Shown here: in pieces, positions 21,722 through 46,086 of the stretch
Numbering within the stretch: position 1 is the first letter of the stretch
How the letters are laid out: each line of letters opens with the position of its first letter
Source of the DNA: Oryzias latipes
Lineage: Eukaryota > Chordata > Actinopteri > Beloniformes > Adrianichthyidae
Assembly: GCF_002234675.1 (NCBI RefSeq)
Contig: NC_019866.2
Location: forward strand, 18,769,311 to 18,833,310
Length of the DNA stretch: 64,000 nucleotides
Direction of reading: 5' to 3'
Made by a program: the position numbers and the translations under genes
The notes under the pieces: model-generated
The model's input: only the letters and a program-made list of their open reading frames with translations
What the model was told of the DNA's origin: nothing
Database searches by the model: none

Positions 21722-22786
21722 ACATGTCTCTTACTATTTAAAAAAAACATCACAGAACCTTAAAATTATACATTAAACATGAATAAACACTGCCGTTCAG
21801 GGTTAAACTCAGGATAGTTTAAACGTGCCTTTAGGATTATCCCCCTGCTCTCTTAAAGTCAATGCTTGTAAAAGCTGAACAGGTGCTTTTATTTTGAAAG
21901 CATTGGAAAGTGCCTTTCATTCGACTACCGTAAAATCCTGATAAATGGCGCACACCAAATTTAGATTCGGCTCCCTCGAGCAGAATGTCGACTTTATTTA
22001 GACTCTACCTGATGCATGCAAGGCGACAGTTCTTTGAATTAGGAGTAAATATTTTATTTCCCTTCTCTGATTGGCTTCTGCGTGTTATGTAAGCAATGAC
22101 TTTGCTTTAATATTTAAATTTGCCGCTCTCTGTTCCTGCCTTTCAATATTTATAGGTCTGTCGGGATTACATAAGTGTGTTTGTGTTTGATACACCACCT
22201 GGGGAATACACCCAGCTGTAAGCAGAACAGAGAGCAAAGCGCTCCCTCTTTCTCTCCTCCTCCTCTTCCATCCCTCCCTCTTTTCTGTTCATCCATCCTT
22301 CCATCTGTCCCCCTGACCGCAGTCTGCATTCAGAGCCACACTGACTGCTGCTGGTGGACAGGAGCGAGTGGGAGGAACATATTTCCTGTTTCTTCTTTAA
22401 GAAAATAAAATAAATATAAAATGAAGAGACATCCTTCTGGATCTGCTGCAGCAGCAGGGGTGGATTTGGCTCCCAGCCTCCTGCATTACACCATCTTTCC
22501 CTTCTCCTCCTAAAAGCAGACAGAAAGCAAACAAGAGGAGTAGAGGGTTTTAGATCACAGCAGAGAAAATGAGTCACATTAGAAGATAAGGAGTGAACGT
22601 GGACAGGAAGATGAGGACTGCAGTAGAATGAGGGTCAAAGCGGAGGAGAAGCGCTGCAGCTGGAAGCTCTTCGAGTGCCATTCCGCGTTTCTGAAGAAGT
22701 GAAGAAAAAAGAAGTCCACCGTGGAGACGAGACGCAGAAGGAGGAGGGCGGCTGAGGAGCAGGAAGCCAGAGGTTCCTCGCATAAC

Positions 22787-35552
<12,766 letters not shown>

Positions 35553-37060
35553 CGGGCTGGCAGCAAAAGAGGCAGAAGCTCACCGACTCACCTGTGTTGT
35601 TCTCCAAGCATCACCTCAAGTAACTTTAACCTCATCTAGATATCCCTCACGTTCTCTGAAGAGGGGGAAAAAATGAAGGCTTAGAAAGTCTGTAAAGTGA
35701 CAAACTAGACCAGATACACTGTTCGCTGAGCGCGCCTCAGCCCGGACTGTCAGTGGAGGTTAAACCACATTTCTGCTAAAGAGTCTGTGTTTGAGCATCA
35801 CTGATGAACTCGGATTCAAAGGGCCGGATCACATCTGCCTGTTAACAGAAGTGAACAATACGAATGTCCGCTGGTTTTAAAAGATTAAAATAACTTAAAA
35901 TATCTTGTAACTTGCTTCATGTAGCAGAAGCATGCATATGGCTTTCCCATCTCCACCTCACCAGGTGGGAAACACGTTCGTTTAACAATTGCAGGTTAAA
36001 TGTCGCTAAAAGTTTGATTAGATTCAGCTCAGGGGGCAGTTTTCCACATATTTCTTTGGGGAATTTTTGCAGAAATCCCTAAGCTGTAAAAAATGATTCT
36101 GATTGTAAGTAAAAAATGTTGCACTTTAAATGCAGTTAGCTTTCCTTTTTTTCTAAACTAATTGAAAAGAGGTAGACATGGATTATACCTTTGCTGAGCA
36201 TTCAAGAAAAGCTCTAGAAAGCAGTTAGGAAGAAGGGCTGCTGCTGAAAGTGTGCAGCCTCAGATCCCGGCGGAGCAGCGCGGGCTGCCTCTGCTGCAGT
36301 CATGCATCCAAGAGCAAATATCGACCAGGTACGTGCCTCAGCATCAAAGCCTGCGAGAGGGAGCACAGCCCTGCAGCAGCAGTCCTGTATCCAGGAGAGG
36401 CTACATCAAGCTTTTGCATGCTATAAAGAAACACACAAAAAAGAAACAAAACCTCAAGAACCAGTTGAGCTCACATAGCCTTTTACTGTCTGCTACTTTT
36501 TTACATCCACCAGCTCCTTACGGGAGACCAGGTGGCTTGAGAGCGACCTCAGCTAACATTGCGTCACCGCATGCAAGCAAACCGAGTGCCTGTCGAGTTG
36601 CAGGCAACCTCACTTCTCAATCCTCTGGCTTTTGCTTGAAACTTTAAATAAAATAAAAAAACAATAAACTATCCTGGCATCTCATTGCGCCACCGTACCT
36701 TAAAAGAATAGAGATGCAATATGGGAAAGGGGGGTGTTCAGTTAGTGACAAAAAACCACTGCCTCGCGGTTGAAAACTCATTTTTTCCTACACAGATGTG
36801 TTTCACAGATGCTTCTAGTGACATAAGCCACCCAGACCGTTGAGCATGACCTCCATCCCTGCTCCATCTGTGAATATGTTGTTGAATCCACAAATACCTG
36901 CAGTGTGTGAACTTATGTGCAAGTGTAAGCTGTTAGCAAAGCACTGTGTAAGCTCTGTTTTAAAGTAGCCAAAGTGATGTTACCAGCTGTAAAGTGATCA
37001 CCTCATCAGTCCCTTGCCCTCCCACTGACTCCAATTAAAGCTACAAAGAAGTTTTTTCTG
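35553..37060 (+). other. Probable 3' UTR of the GIMAP-like gene and flank
   Basis: Sequence after the stop codon is of mixed composition with no recognisable repeat until 37.09 kb. Candidate poly(A) signals are ATTAAA near 35885 and AATAAA near 36645 and 36662. The open frame 36252-36647 lacks homology I recognise and is taken as noncoding. Confidence 0.35.
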
Positions 37061-37095
37061 TTTTGTCCTTATTTATTGACAGGAATTCTCATTAA

Positions 37096-37300
37096 CCCTT
37101 GTGCTATCTTAGATGACCCAACCCTTAAATTGACGTGTTCTCCCTACCATGACAAAGGTGGATAAAGGTGGAAAGATTTCATGTAATCTATGGACACCAG
37201 TGAGGATCACAAATCATGTGGAAAAAAAAGTTCAGCACACTGTGTAGTGGGTCTAGATGACCCAACTCCCAATTTTAAAGTGCCTAGGATAGCACAAGGG
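37096..37300. mobile_element. Short TTAA-flanked MITE (piggyBac-like)
   Basis: Terminal inverted repeats CCCTTGTGCTATCTTA (left) and CCCTTGTGCTATCCTA (right, reverse complement) differ at one of 16 positions. The left flank is TTAA (37092-37095) and the right flank TTAC, a target duplication with one change. 205 bp, no coding capacity, with an internal repeat of TAGATGACCCAAC. Confidence 0.75.
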
Positions 37301-38289
37301 TTACGGACCCACTTCAATCATCGTTTGAACAATTTTATCCCTGTAAAGCCCAAAGAATTGGCAGAAAATTTCATTTTTTTACTAAGATGATTTTTGATTC
37401 GTTTAATAAAATCTTCAAAAAAAAAAGCAATTAGCAATATTTTTTACAAGATAAAGATAGTATCAATTACTTCACATTGGGTGATTTGTTACGTTTTTTG
37501 CTCATAACAATGTAAGTTTAAGATGCAAACATATTGACTTGCGTGTTCAGGAAAAAAGCCTTTTATTTACCCACTGTCTTAAATTTGATCCATACGTTTT
37601 TAACATTGTGTAACTGTGTTATGTAAAACAAAAGCGGGTAAATGGCCGATGGTATAAGCGGGTTAAAGGCTGACGAAGTGTGCATTATCAGAAATTAACG
37701 CACGCCATGGAAGCCTGAACCATTTGACGCATTGATTAATAAATAAGGCATCAGTTCAGAGAGAAAGTTCAGGCCTTACTGCTTGTTTTTGTCCAGATAA
37801 TGAAGCAAAAGTTTATTTTAAAGAAAACCAGTGCAGTGATATAGAAAATTTAAGCTATGTGACCGGAAGTTTTTTTTTTTAGGTGTGCATTATAACTGTG
37901 CATTATCACTTTTTAATGTACATCCAGCAGCCAATCAGAATCAAGAATTTACCTGGACCATGGTATAAAAAGAATTAAATATCAATAAATTTTTCTTTCT
38001 TTTTTTTTTACAGCAAGTAGTCATTTAAAAATGAATACCAGTAGATGAGTTATTCTTGCCATAAAATTTTGAAAATTAGCTAAACTTTTCCCGCCAAGTG
38101 ATTTTAAGATTTCATGGAAGCAGTCATTTTAAAATAAGCAGGAAAAGCACTTCTTTTCTCACTGCCCCTAGTGGAATTATGTTGAACTACAGGGTAGAAC
38201 ATGGACCGAATTATAAACAATGGGTTTTTAAGGAAGGTTTGGATCATGCTAATGAGTTAGGGGTCTCAGAAATGCCTTTTTCAAATATG

Positions 38290-38960
38290 AAATGAATGGT
38301 TATATAGGCTTAAAAATGTTCCCAGTGGTCTTTTAATTATAATTGTGCTGTTTTTAGCCAAAATTTAGAAAACCTGTGTTGGTTTTCTATGACAGAGTTT
38401 CTGCAGAGCAGGAGGAGTTCATTAAAAATTTGCTTCTAAGTTGTGGACGGATCATTGATGCAAAGGAACCCACCCTCCCTTTTCCTCCCCATTGTCTGTT
38501 TACATGCTATCCAGCTAGCTTATAGACCCTCACACCCCCTACCTAACAGTACCAGTCTAACAAAAATGGTGACTACTACTGAAGCTATCCAGCTGTGTAG
38601 GTTTGAGCCAGATACTAGCTCAAAAGCGGAAAACATAGACGTAAATGAATCTATTTGTCTACAAGCAGATGTATCAGAATGGAGCAGAGCAGGGAGTTTG
38701 TGGCCCATCCTGCGTATTTTCTACAACCAGAATAAGCTTTTTTTACAACTGTGTTTTTCGTCTGCTCCTGTTTCAAAATCATTTGAATAAAGAAATACTC
38801 AGAAATACAATTTTGAGCCTAATTTTCTTTCTATATGTCCTCCATCATCAGAAAATGGCACAAGAACATGTTAAAAACACCAAAAACACCTTTGTCATCA
38901 AAGTGGGTCTTTACAAGATGAGTGGAAGTGGAAATTATATTCTACCGCCACAAGGGGCAG
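38290..38960 (+). repeat. Dispersed repeat family, copy 4
   Basis: Most complete copy of the family. It begins with GTTCCCAGTGGTCTTTTAAT and passes CTATGACAGAGTTTCTGCAG. It contains an ATG at 38559 encoding MVTTTEAIQLCRFEPDTSS, then CTACAAGCAGATGTATCAG, and ends near CAAAGTGGGTCTTTACAAG. No transposase is visible. Relative to copies 1 and 2 the outer blocks are inverted. Confidence 0.55.
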
Positions 38961-38999
38961 TTTAGCAACGACAGCCCTGGCTGAATAGATACAATGAGT

Positions 39000-40140
39000 T
39001 ATTTTTTTTCCATTTGAAATGGTATTAAATAATACACTACCGACTATTTCTGTCAGAATCATTCTAAATAAGGCATTACAGTTTAAATCAGTGCATTTAC
39101 ACACACAGCACCACCAAAGGCCACTCTGCTTTCTCGTGGATAAACTTCGATGCATATTACCTCTGCACCATTTCCACTTTGGCTTGCCTCCACAGCACTA
39201 TAGATTACCCATCAGCCACCTGGACCAAAGCCCAGGCCAATTACAGCATTTCCACCGAGGGCTAGTTATAAAATGAATGTGTGCATTTTTGTGGATGATG
39301 CAATTCAAGGTGTGCCTGGGTCAGCATCCCTGTCCCGTTTCCTCTCCTCTTCCTCCTCTGCTCTCATCTTCTTCTGTCTGCAGGGAAGTGCACATTATTT
39401 TTTTAGCCTCCACAGGAATGAAGAGTCTGAAGCGGCAAACCGGCCTCTGCTACACAGAAATAAAAGCTTGATTCTGTGTGGTCGCCTGAAGGACAAGGAG
39501 GCCCTCTTCGTCTCCTCCAGATTGGTCTGATTATTTGTTCAAGGTCAGATGACATTAAATAGAGGTTCATTCAACTCGGGTTTCCTTTGTCGCATTTTTA
39601 TATCAGGATTATTTCAAATGCATTGAATCTTTTTTAAGTCATCTTTTATTCTTTTTTCGGAAAAACTGCCTAAATAGTTTCTGTTTAAATGATAAATGTT
39701 CTTTTTAGTTTTATAACATATTAATAAACTTTGAATATATTCTCCTTTGTACATTTTTTGGCTATGTAAATCAGAAATGATTCATTGACACGAATGAAAC
39801 ATTTTAGAAAACAAGGAAATATGAATAATATTGTTATTAGGATTATTTTGGAGTATTCCTGGTGATGAGTTATATGATTTAGTTTTTAATGTTTCATAAG
39901 ACTTAAAAATGACAGTCACAATAACAGGTTATTAACAAAAATCAAATCCATCTGATACGTTTCACAAAGACACACACAGGACGTCACACACCAAGCATAT
40001 TTATTAATATTTCCAAGCTTTCTTTGTTTTGCTCTGCAGCATCTTCATATTTTTATAATTTTGACAGAATATATTTTTATGGAGAGCCAAATATTATACT
40101 ACATTTAAGGTTTAACTTGATTTATTCTTGATATTGATAA
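39000..40140. other. Intergenic, nothing recognised
   Basis: AT-rich sequence with a moderately GC-rich island at 39.1-39.5 kb that holds short overlapping open frames without family motifs. No RNA gene or clear repeat was seen. Confidence 0.35.
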
Positions 40141-40144
40141 TGCC

Positions 40145-40368
40145 GGTTTAGCTCGTGCTGGTTTGCAGCGCCTTCCGTCCGTGAAACCAGGGTTCGAATC
40201 CGGGCTGCTCCCTATTCCCTTCTCTACCTCTGTGCCGGTCCCAAGCCCGGTTGCTTTGAGAGGGTTGCGTCAGGAAGGGCATCCGGTGTAAAACATTGCC
40301 AAGTTTACCATGCGACTTGTTCGCTGTGGTGACCCCTGATGGGAAAAGCCGAAAGAGAAAGAAGATTC
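40145..40368 (+). mobile_element. tRNA-derived SINE (plus strand)
   Basis: A tRNA-like head contains a good B box, GGTTCGAATCC, at about 40192. It is followed by the fish SINE body TCAGGAAGGGCATCCGGTGT and CGCTGTGGTGACCCC, with the tail AAAGCCGAAAGAGAAAGAAG. The A-box region is diverged. Not a functional tRNA. Confidence 0.75.
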
Positions 40369-40477
40369 TTGATATTGATAATCATCTTTTTATTCATATT
40401 TATGTTCGAAAAGTTAAGTTTTAAAGGTTTAATTGGTTTAAAAGTTTAGCTTTAGTGTGTACAATAAATGTTTATCT

Positions 40478-40545
40478 TGTTCGGCCCGCAACCTAAAGCG
40501 TGTTTTGGATAAAGGCCCCCTGTGCGACTGAGTCTGACACCCCTG
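40478..40545. mobile_element. hAT-type terminal fragment
   Basis: In reverse complement the segment starts CAGGGGTGTCAGACTCAG, a standard fish hAT terminus, and continues into GGGGGCCTTTATCC. Only this end was found. Confidence 0.55.
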
Positions 40546-41007
40546 TAATACGAGTCTAGAAAATTCATGCATTTTTGTGTGTAAAATAGGTAAATAAAAA
40601 TGGGAACACAAAAGGATGTCGTCGAAGTGTGTGAATGGGGGGTGGGTTCACTCGCCCGGGGAGTAAGTTAGTGTAGAACCGCCACTGGCTGCTCGTATGC
40701 CCAACATGAATTTCCAAATAATACAGAAATATACCTGCAAATAACATCAACCAAAGAACATGTGTGACGCCAGGAAAAGAAGCAAATCCTGGAACCATTT
40801 CCCTTTTGAGGATCTAACCGGCTCCAAATCCAACCTGCACCTGAGAACTGAGAGAATCTGAAAACCAGAGCAGATCATCACTGACTGAAAAACAGATCAG
40901 CTGCTCAAAGCTCAGACACTTAGTTATTTTAAATGACAGTTTATACTGTCCTTGATTAAAATCTTTTTATTTTATTTTATATGTTTTGTTGTGTCACATT
41001 TTAAATG

Positions 41008-41130
41008 GTAATATTGTAAATGGCGTGTACTTATAAAGCGTTTTTCCACCTTCTTCAAAGGCCCAAAGCGCTTCACAGTCAGACCCATTCACCCATACAC
41101 ACACATTCACACACTGGTGGCGGCTCCATT
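41008..41130 (+). repeat. Fish SINE/LINE 3'-end fragment
   Basis: GTAAATGGCGTGTACTTATA, GGCCCAAAGCGCTTCACAGT, CCCATTCACCCATACACAC and GGTGGCGGCTCC form a module common in fish genomes. Relatives occur here at 21.39-21.48 kb and in the apoL introns (51.5 and 53.6 kb). Confidence 0.6.
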
Positions 41131-42960
41131 TTAATGTATATTTTGTGTTGTGGTTGCAATGTTTTGTGTTGTTTCACTATAAATTTGTTTAGAAATAAAA
41201 AAAATATTTTAAAAATTTATCCAGTTGCTAGGAGGATTGTAGTTTTTTTGTACTTTATATATATATATATATATATTTTTTTTTACATTTTATCAGCAGT
41301 GAACAAATAAATGCATATATATAAAAATTTTAAAAAGCACATATTACGTAAAACACGTTTTTTTAGAATTATCAAATCATTTTGTGCATAATTTCCTATT
41401 ACTAATAAAATAATTAAAGCAACAAAACAATCTGCAGAGCTGATTGGGAGCTGAAAGATTGGGCTCTTTTTAGGGAGCCGAGCCAGAAGAAATGGTTCTC
41501 CATAAGAAGAGTTGGAATTTCCATCATCACTACACAGCGGTGAAGAAGAGTCTTTGCTGCATCGTCGCTGTGATCTCATTCCTTTGTACACAAAGGGAGA
41601 ATATTTAGGTTAATTTGGTAGAACATTTTATTTACTGAAATTAGAAATCAGACATTGATTTATAAATATTACATTTCTCCAAATAAATATGTTTATCCAC
41701 GCATTCAGCACAAATAGGCCAAAATGTTAATTTAGCAGAAGGATTTCACAGTTCTATTTCTTTTATGAATTTGGTATTTTAGAGATCATTTTATTTTTTT
41801 AACTGATATTGCAAACAAACAGTATTTGCTTTAAAATATTTTATACATGAAATGTCATTGTGTGACAACTACATTATGATTTTCTATAAAAGAAACAGAT
41901 TTGGGAAATCATAAGTTTTATTGCTACATGACTTAACATGTGATGACTCTTTCATGACATGCTGGTCTTTTTTGTTCCGTTCTGAGGCAGTTTTGTATTC
42001 TGGTCTATAGCTTCAGTCTGTCAAATGCTTCACAACCTTGAACCATTTCAGTACAGTTTGATTCATTGTGGTTCAGGAAGCTTTGATTTCTCCATCACTA
42101 TATATCTCCACTGTGGCCCCCCCACATTAATAGTTCTGTGAAGTCATAATAAGAAGAACGTTTGAGTGTTGTAAAATAAAACTGCTAAAATATATAAACT
42201 ATGATGTAAAATATATTCTGTTTGGTGAAGATTTTTGCTACTTAGGTGTCCACAGTAGTGATTATGAGTGCAATGAAAGGATTACACCATATTTATGACT
42301 GAGGATACTGTCACTACTCACTATATAATGCATTCGTCATTTTGTAGTGCTGTCCGAATCTACAATTCCAAAAAGGAGTGCCCTGGAAACATCGATGCTC
42401 ACTAGATTGTGGTTTATATTTGCCAATGCATTGCGTCGGAACATTATTTGCCAAAAAAAAAATATACTTACTAAACCATCGTTATCTTCAGAAGACAGTG
42501 GACTCAAATAATTGTTGCAAAACACTCATATCAATGACATTTTAACTTTGTTAAATTAAGGACGTCATTCACCGTTTAAATAGAAAATAAATAAATAGTG
42601 AGCATAGTGTCTGACTTGCTTTTAAAATTCAGGGCACTAGATGGTGAAGGACTATAAAGTTTTTAGTAGTTAGGGTGTAGGGTGAGATTTCAGACACAGC
42701 CTATAATTAAACACTGGATTTCGGAGCTCATTCAATTCCTTCATTTTCATGGTATTCACACATTAAAAATAAACCAAAAACACTGTTTAGTTTGAGGTTT
42801 TTATTATGAGACAACAGAATTGTAACATTGAAAGGGTTAAAATGACTTTCTACAGTCAGGTTAATAAGGTCCTCACACAGGAAGTTCCATTAATATTGGA
42901 GGTTAGAAACATTAATTTCTTAATACATGTTAAAGGTTTTTTATAATACTAGGATTTAAA
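41131..42960. other. AT-rich intergenic DNA downstream of atf4
   Basis: Includes a short (TA)n at about 41257 and, at 42.3-42.7 kb, sequence resembling a diverged terminal-repeat element (TAGTGCTGTCCGAATCTAC against GAGATTTCAGACACAGCC). No gene was recognised. Confidence 0.3.
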
Positions 42961-42971
42961 TACATACTTTG

Positions 42972-42977
42972 TTTATT
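42972..42977 (-). terminator. atf4 polyadenylation signal
   Basis: TTTATT on the plus strand is AATAAA on the minus strand, 77 nt beyond the atf4 stop. A plausible end of a short 3' untranslated region. Confidence 0.6.
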
Positions 42978-43053
42978 GAAGGCGTAATGCGGACAAAACG
43001 TACTAAACTGACATGCTGATAAAACACAAAGTTGCTGTTTCTAGTTTCAGCCA

Positions 43054-44443
43054 CTAGATGTCAGCCCTGAGCTCTCTTTTGAGCTTGGTCTGTCTCACTT
43101 CTTCCATCAGCTCTTTGAGGTACTCGATCTCCCGGGTCAGAGACTCTGCCTTCTCCGTCAGCTCCACGTTCTTCCTCTCCAGCACTGCATGCTCTGCCAG
43201 CAGTGAATCTTGCTCCACCCTCTTCTTCTGCCTGTAGCGCGTAGCAGCAGTCTTATTCTGCTCCATCTTCTTCAGCTTCTTGTCCTTCGGGGACTTCAGC
43301 GTTGTCCTCTCAGTTCCACCTGCGGCCCGGGAAGACCTGCCTTCATCAACCACCATGCTGGGAGAAGCGGGTGGGCTCGGTTTGGGGTAGGGCCTGCTTC
43401 TGTGGGACCTCTCTGTTGGGGAGGTTGGTGGGGAGCACTGAATGACCTCTGGTGTGGTGGTGACGGACACTTCGCTTTTGGGGGCCAATACGAGGATGAT
43501 GCGAGCTGGGGAGAGGGAGAGCACAATCTTGGGGACCTGGGGAACCACAGACGCTACGATGGGCTTCACCTCACTCTCAGGGACATCCACCTCACTTCCC
43601 AGGTCCAGAGTGAAGTCTGGAGCGGAGGGAGAGGCAACTGCTGGGAGAGAGGGGATCGGGGAGGCGGGCTCAGATTTGATCTCCAGCTCTTCTTGTGGAT
43701 CCGGGACGCAAAACGGAGAGGAAAGAATCTCCTGACTGTCGATGTGAGATTCCGAATCATCCGCAGCACCATCAGCGGGAAGGTTAGGAGGGAGTTCAGG
43801 AGGTGGGGGTAAGGGCTCGGGGGCTGAGAGAGCTGAAAGGTGGAATGAGTCGAGCTCCATGGGAACATCCAAGGATGCAAGGAGATCTTCTGGAGAGCTT
43901 GGGGACTCTTCCGCAGGACTGCAGGAGCCAATCAGAGAGTCCAGGTCAAACTCGCTCAGGTCCACTCTCTCAGCCATCCAGTGCAGATCACCGAGCACGT
44001 CCTCTGAGGAAACAAAACCAAACGGTTTAACTCATCACATCAACAAACCCAATTCAGTTCCAACTTAAGTCCTGCTTTCTACCTTTTCTGTCATCTGAGA
44101 ACTTTTGGCCGCTTCTCAGCTGATCTAGGGGATCCAACCAAGGGAGGGACAGCAGGTCCGACTCATTCCCACCCTTGTCCCTTTGAAGGAGAGATGAAGG
44201 TGAAGGAGGGGGAGAGTAGAATCGAGGGGGGGAGTAGGGAGAAGATGGCGAGGAGGAGGCAAGGGGTGACACGGGTAAAGCGTCCCCCTCCAGCGAAGCT
44301 CCTCCTTCTCCTTCTTGGTGTCCGATTTTGTCGGTGGGTGCGAAAATGGAGTCCATGCCTTCAGCCATGGGAGAGGAAGAACCCCAAAGAAGGGCCTCCA
44401 TGTCTTCCAGGCCACACTGTGAGCTTGTCATCATCATGGTCAT
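43054..44443 (-). CDS. atf4: Activating transcription factor 4 (bZIP)
   Basis: Two coding exons, 44083-44443 and 43054-44003, give 1311 nt and 436 aa, longer than human ATF4 (351 aa) because of Ser/Pro/Glu-rich stretches. The conserved N-terminal motif EDVLGDLHWMAERVDLSEFD lies at about 121-140. FTLDLGSEVDV matches the human LELGSEVDI segment. The bZIP domain occupies about 360-425: basic region NKTAATRYRQKKR, then a leucine zipper with LERKN and EIEYLKELMEEV. ATF4 is the main transcription factor of the integrated stress response. It binds C/EBP-ATF composite sites as a heterodimer to induce amino-acid and redox genes. The start codon ATGACCATGATGATG at 44443 is preceded by two upstream ORFs that fix the gene's identity and its translational control. 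I see no DSGxxS degron where human ATF4 has DSGICMS. Which teleost paralogue (a or b) is not decided. Confidence 0.96.
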
Positions 44444-45119
44444 AGTGGCTGTTGTTGGTCACAAATGGAGTGTGTGACGATGTTGGGGTAGCGATGAACT
44501 CTCTTATGCTGTCAGAAGCAGCAGTGCTGTAGGTTTCCACGAAGGACCTGGAAAAGACAAACGTGGGTTTTGATGAAAATCCAGCCGTAAATATTCAAAT
44601 CTCCATGTTCAGTTTCCATTCCACACTTGAGGGGGGAAACAGCGCCCCGCTCGCTGCTAGAGCCGAACACGTGACTCGACGTCACGTAAACGACTCTGAC
44701 GTCAATCCGCTTCAAGGCCAGCTTCCGTCTCCATCTTTGACAACTTCTTTGTCCTCAAACCGCCCACAGAAAGCCGCCATTTTAGCACAAAACTGAGCCA
44801 TTCTCTGCCACGTTGCACTTAACAACCGCCGAATAAAGGTGGATTTTTAGCTAAGTATACTTTTTTTAAATAATAAACGTAAATAGACGACGCCATTCGT
44901 TCTTGTCAGTGTCAAACAGACATCCTATTTAATGAATCACCGCTTATCGTTTACGTCATTACAAGTTACTTAAAGTAGTTTACATACAACAAACAGCTGC
45001 TACATGTACATAAATGGCGCGTGACTTTCATGTAATTATTTAAACAGCCATCTATAATATCACAATGAATAAACATGAACATCTGTCACTGAATCTGAAA
45101 ATAAAAATACTTACGACAT
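44361..45119 (-). promoter_or_regulatory. atf4 uORF2, overlapping the main start
   Basis: It starts at ATG 45117-45119 in exon 1, splices after 45115 (donor GTAAGT) to 44547, and ends at TGA 44361-44363: 63 codons plus stop. It runs out of frame through the atf4 ATG at 44443 and ends 83 nt inside the main coding region. This is the layout of mammalian ATF4 uORF2 (59 codons). It is known to inhibit ATF4 translation unless eIF2-alpha is phosphorylated, when ribosomes bypass it. Confidence 0.9.
44668..44704. promoter_or_regulatory. E-box and two CRE/ATF sites in atf4 intron 1
   Basis: Within 37 bp lie CACGTG (44668-44673), GACGTCAC (44678-44685) and a consensus TGACGTCA (44697-44704). They are in a GC-richer patch about 120-160 bp upstream of exon 2. 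Such sites bind bHLH and CREB/ATF factors. Whether this is an internal enhancer or a second promoter giving transcripts without uORF1 is inference. Confidence 0.45.
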
Positions 45120-45310
45120 TTTTGCTGGATTAGAAGTGACTCAGTGCACTTGCTGGATGCACTGTTTTGTTGGTTGCTGCTGGGTCGCGGCACACGTCTA
45201 CACTGCCATTTCGGCAAAACACTTTGTGTCTAACAAGGTGAGTCTGTCGCTTGGGTTCCCTCCGGAGAAAAAAATGGCGCTAAGCTTCGTGAGGCGGTTA
45301 TAAGAGCTGC
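45115..45310 (-). promoter_or_regulatory. atf4 exon 1 leader and core promoter
   Basis: Exon 1 ends at 45115 at a GTAAGT donor. On the minus strand a TATA-like TTATAA lies at 45299-45304. This would place transcription start near 45270 and give a leader of about 155 nt containing uORF1 and the start of uORF2. Start site is inferred only. Confidence 0.4.
45198..45209 (-). promoter_or_regulatory. atf4 uORF1 (three codons)
   Basis: ATG GCA GTG TAG, the same length as mammalian ATF4 uORF1. It lies 78 nt before uORF2. Known role: a positive element after which ribosomes resume scanning and, depending on ternary-complex supply, re-initiate at uORF2 or at ATF4. Confidence 0.85.
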
Positions 45311-46086
45311 AGCGTAGCGTACAGTGAGTGCCGGTATCCTTCCGCATTGTTCATGGTACCACTCCGCCCACCACTCTGATGTGCCAAAGAATTCGCACTA
45401 GATTTTCCAAAATTATACAACGAAATTTATTGAAATTATTTTACATACATTACATTCACAATGCCATAGAAATAGTAAAGAGACAACTATTTTTTGTATG
45501 AGTAATAATCTGTTTGTAGAACAGTAATAGCATCCAATACTGTGACTTAGATGTAGTTGTTTGCTTAATTCAAAGAGACTCAATCAGGATCCACAAAAAC
45601 ACTACAATTATGTTTAGCTAAACACTACAAAATCAGTGTAAACATATAAGAATACAACAATTAAGATATGGAAGCTCAGAAGTGACATATGCAGTTAGAA
45701 TCGTCAGTCCTGTCATCTGCCAGGCTAGATAGAATTAGCATTTTTTTTCACTGCACTGAAACACATGAAAAGTGTGTCCAGACTGCAGGGCTTCAGTGTT
45801 AATAGGAAACATTAAGGGCCCTGAAATAAAACCTGGAGATAAGACAGTTTCCTTTGACACAGAGCTTATGAATGTCACTATTATAAATAAAATTAAACAG
45901 CATTAACATATCAAAAGTGATTATTTTTGACCGTTTGAATTGATTGATTTACAAAAAAATGTAAAAGAGATTTTCATGAATAAACCAATGACCATAATGG
46001 TTACTAACATAGATGTCTGGGTGGAGAGACACTGGTTCAAGGAACTAGCAATGTCTGCCTGACTGTAGCACCTTAACAAGGCCCTT
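45311..46086. other. Intergenic between atf4 and the apoL-like gene
   Basis: AT-rich, no exon or RNA gene seen. It contains the upstream region of atf4 and, on the other side, sequence leading into the terminal-repeat element at 46.09 kb. Confidence 0.35.

Noticed and set aside
21531-21753. Open frames with IHPS repeats
   Set aside because: Pure translation of GAAT/GGAT tetranucleotide repeats.
36252-36647. 131-codon frame after the GIMAP-like gene
   Set aside because: No family motif; odd composition ending in poly-Lys-like and A-rich sequence. Better explained as 3' UTR or flank.
39273-39530. 85-codon frame in a GC-richer island
   Set aside because: No homology recognised and no neighbouring compatible exons; left unannotated.
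40145-40215. tRNA gene
   Set aside because: A B box is present but the A box and stem complementarity are poor, and the body is a known type of SINE.
43210-43812. 200-codon plus-strand frame
   Set aside because: Antisense shadow of the atf4 coding exon.
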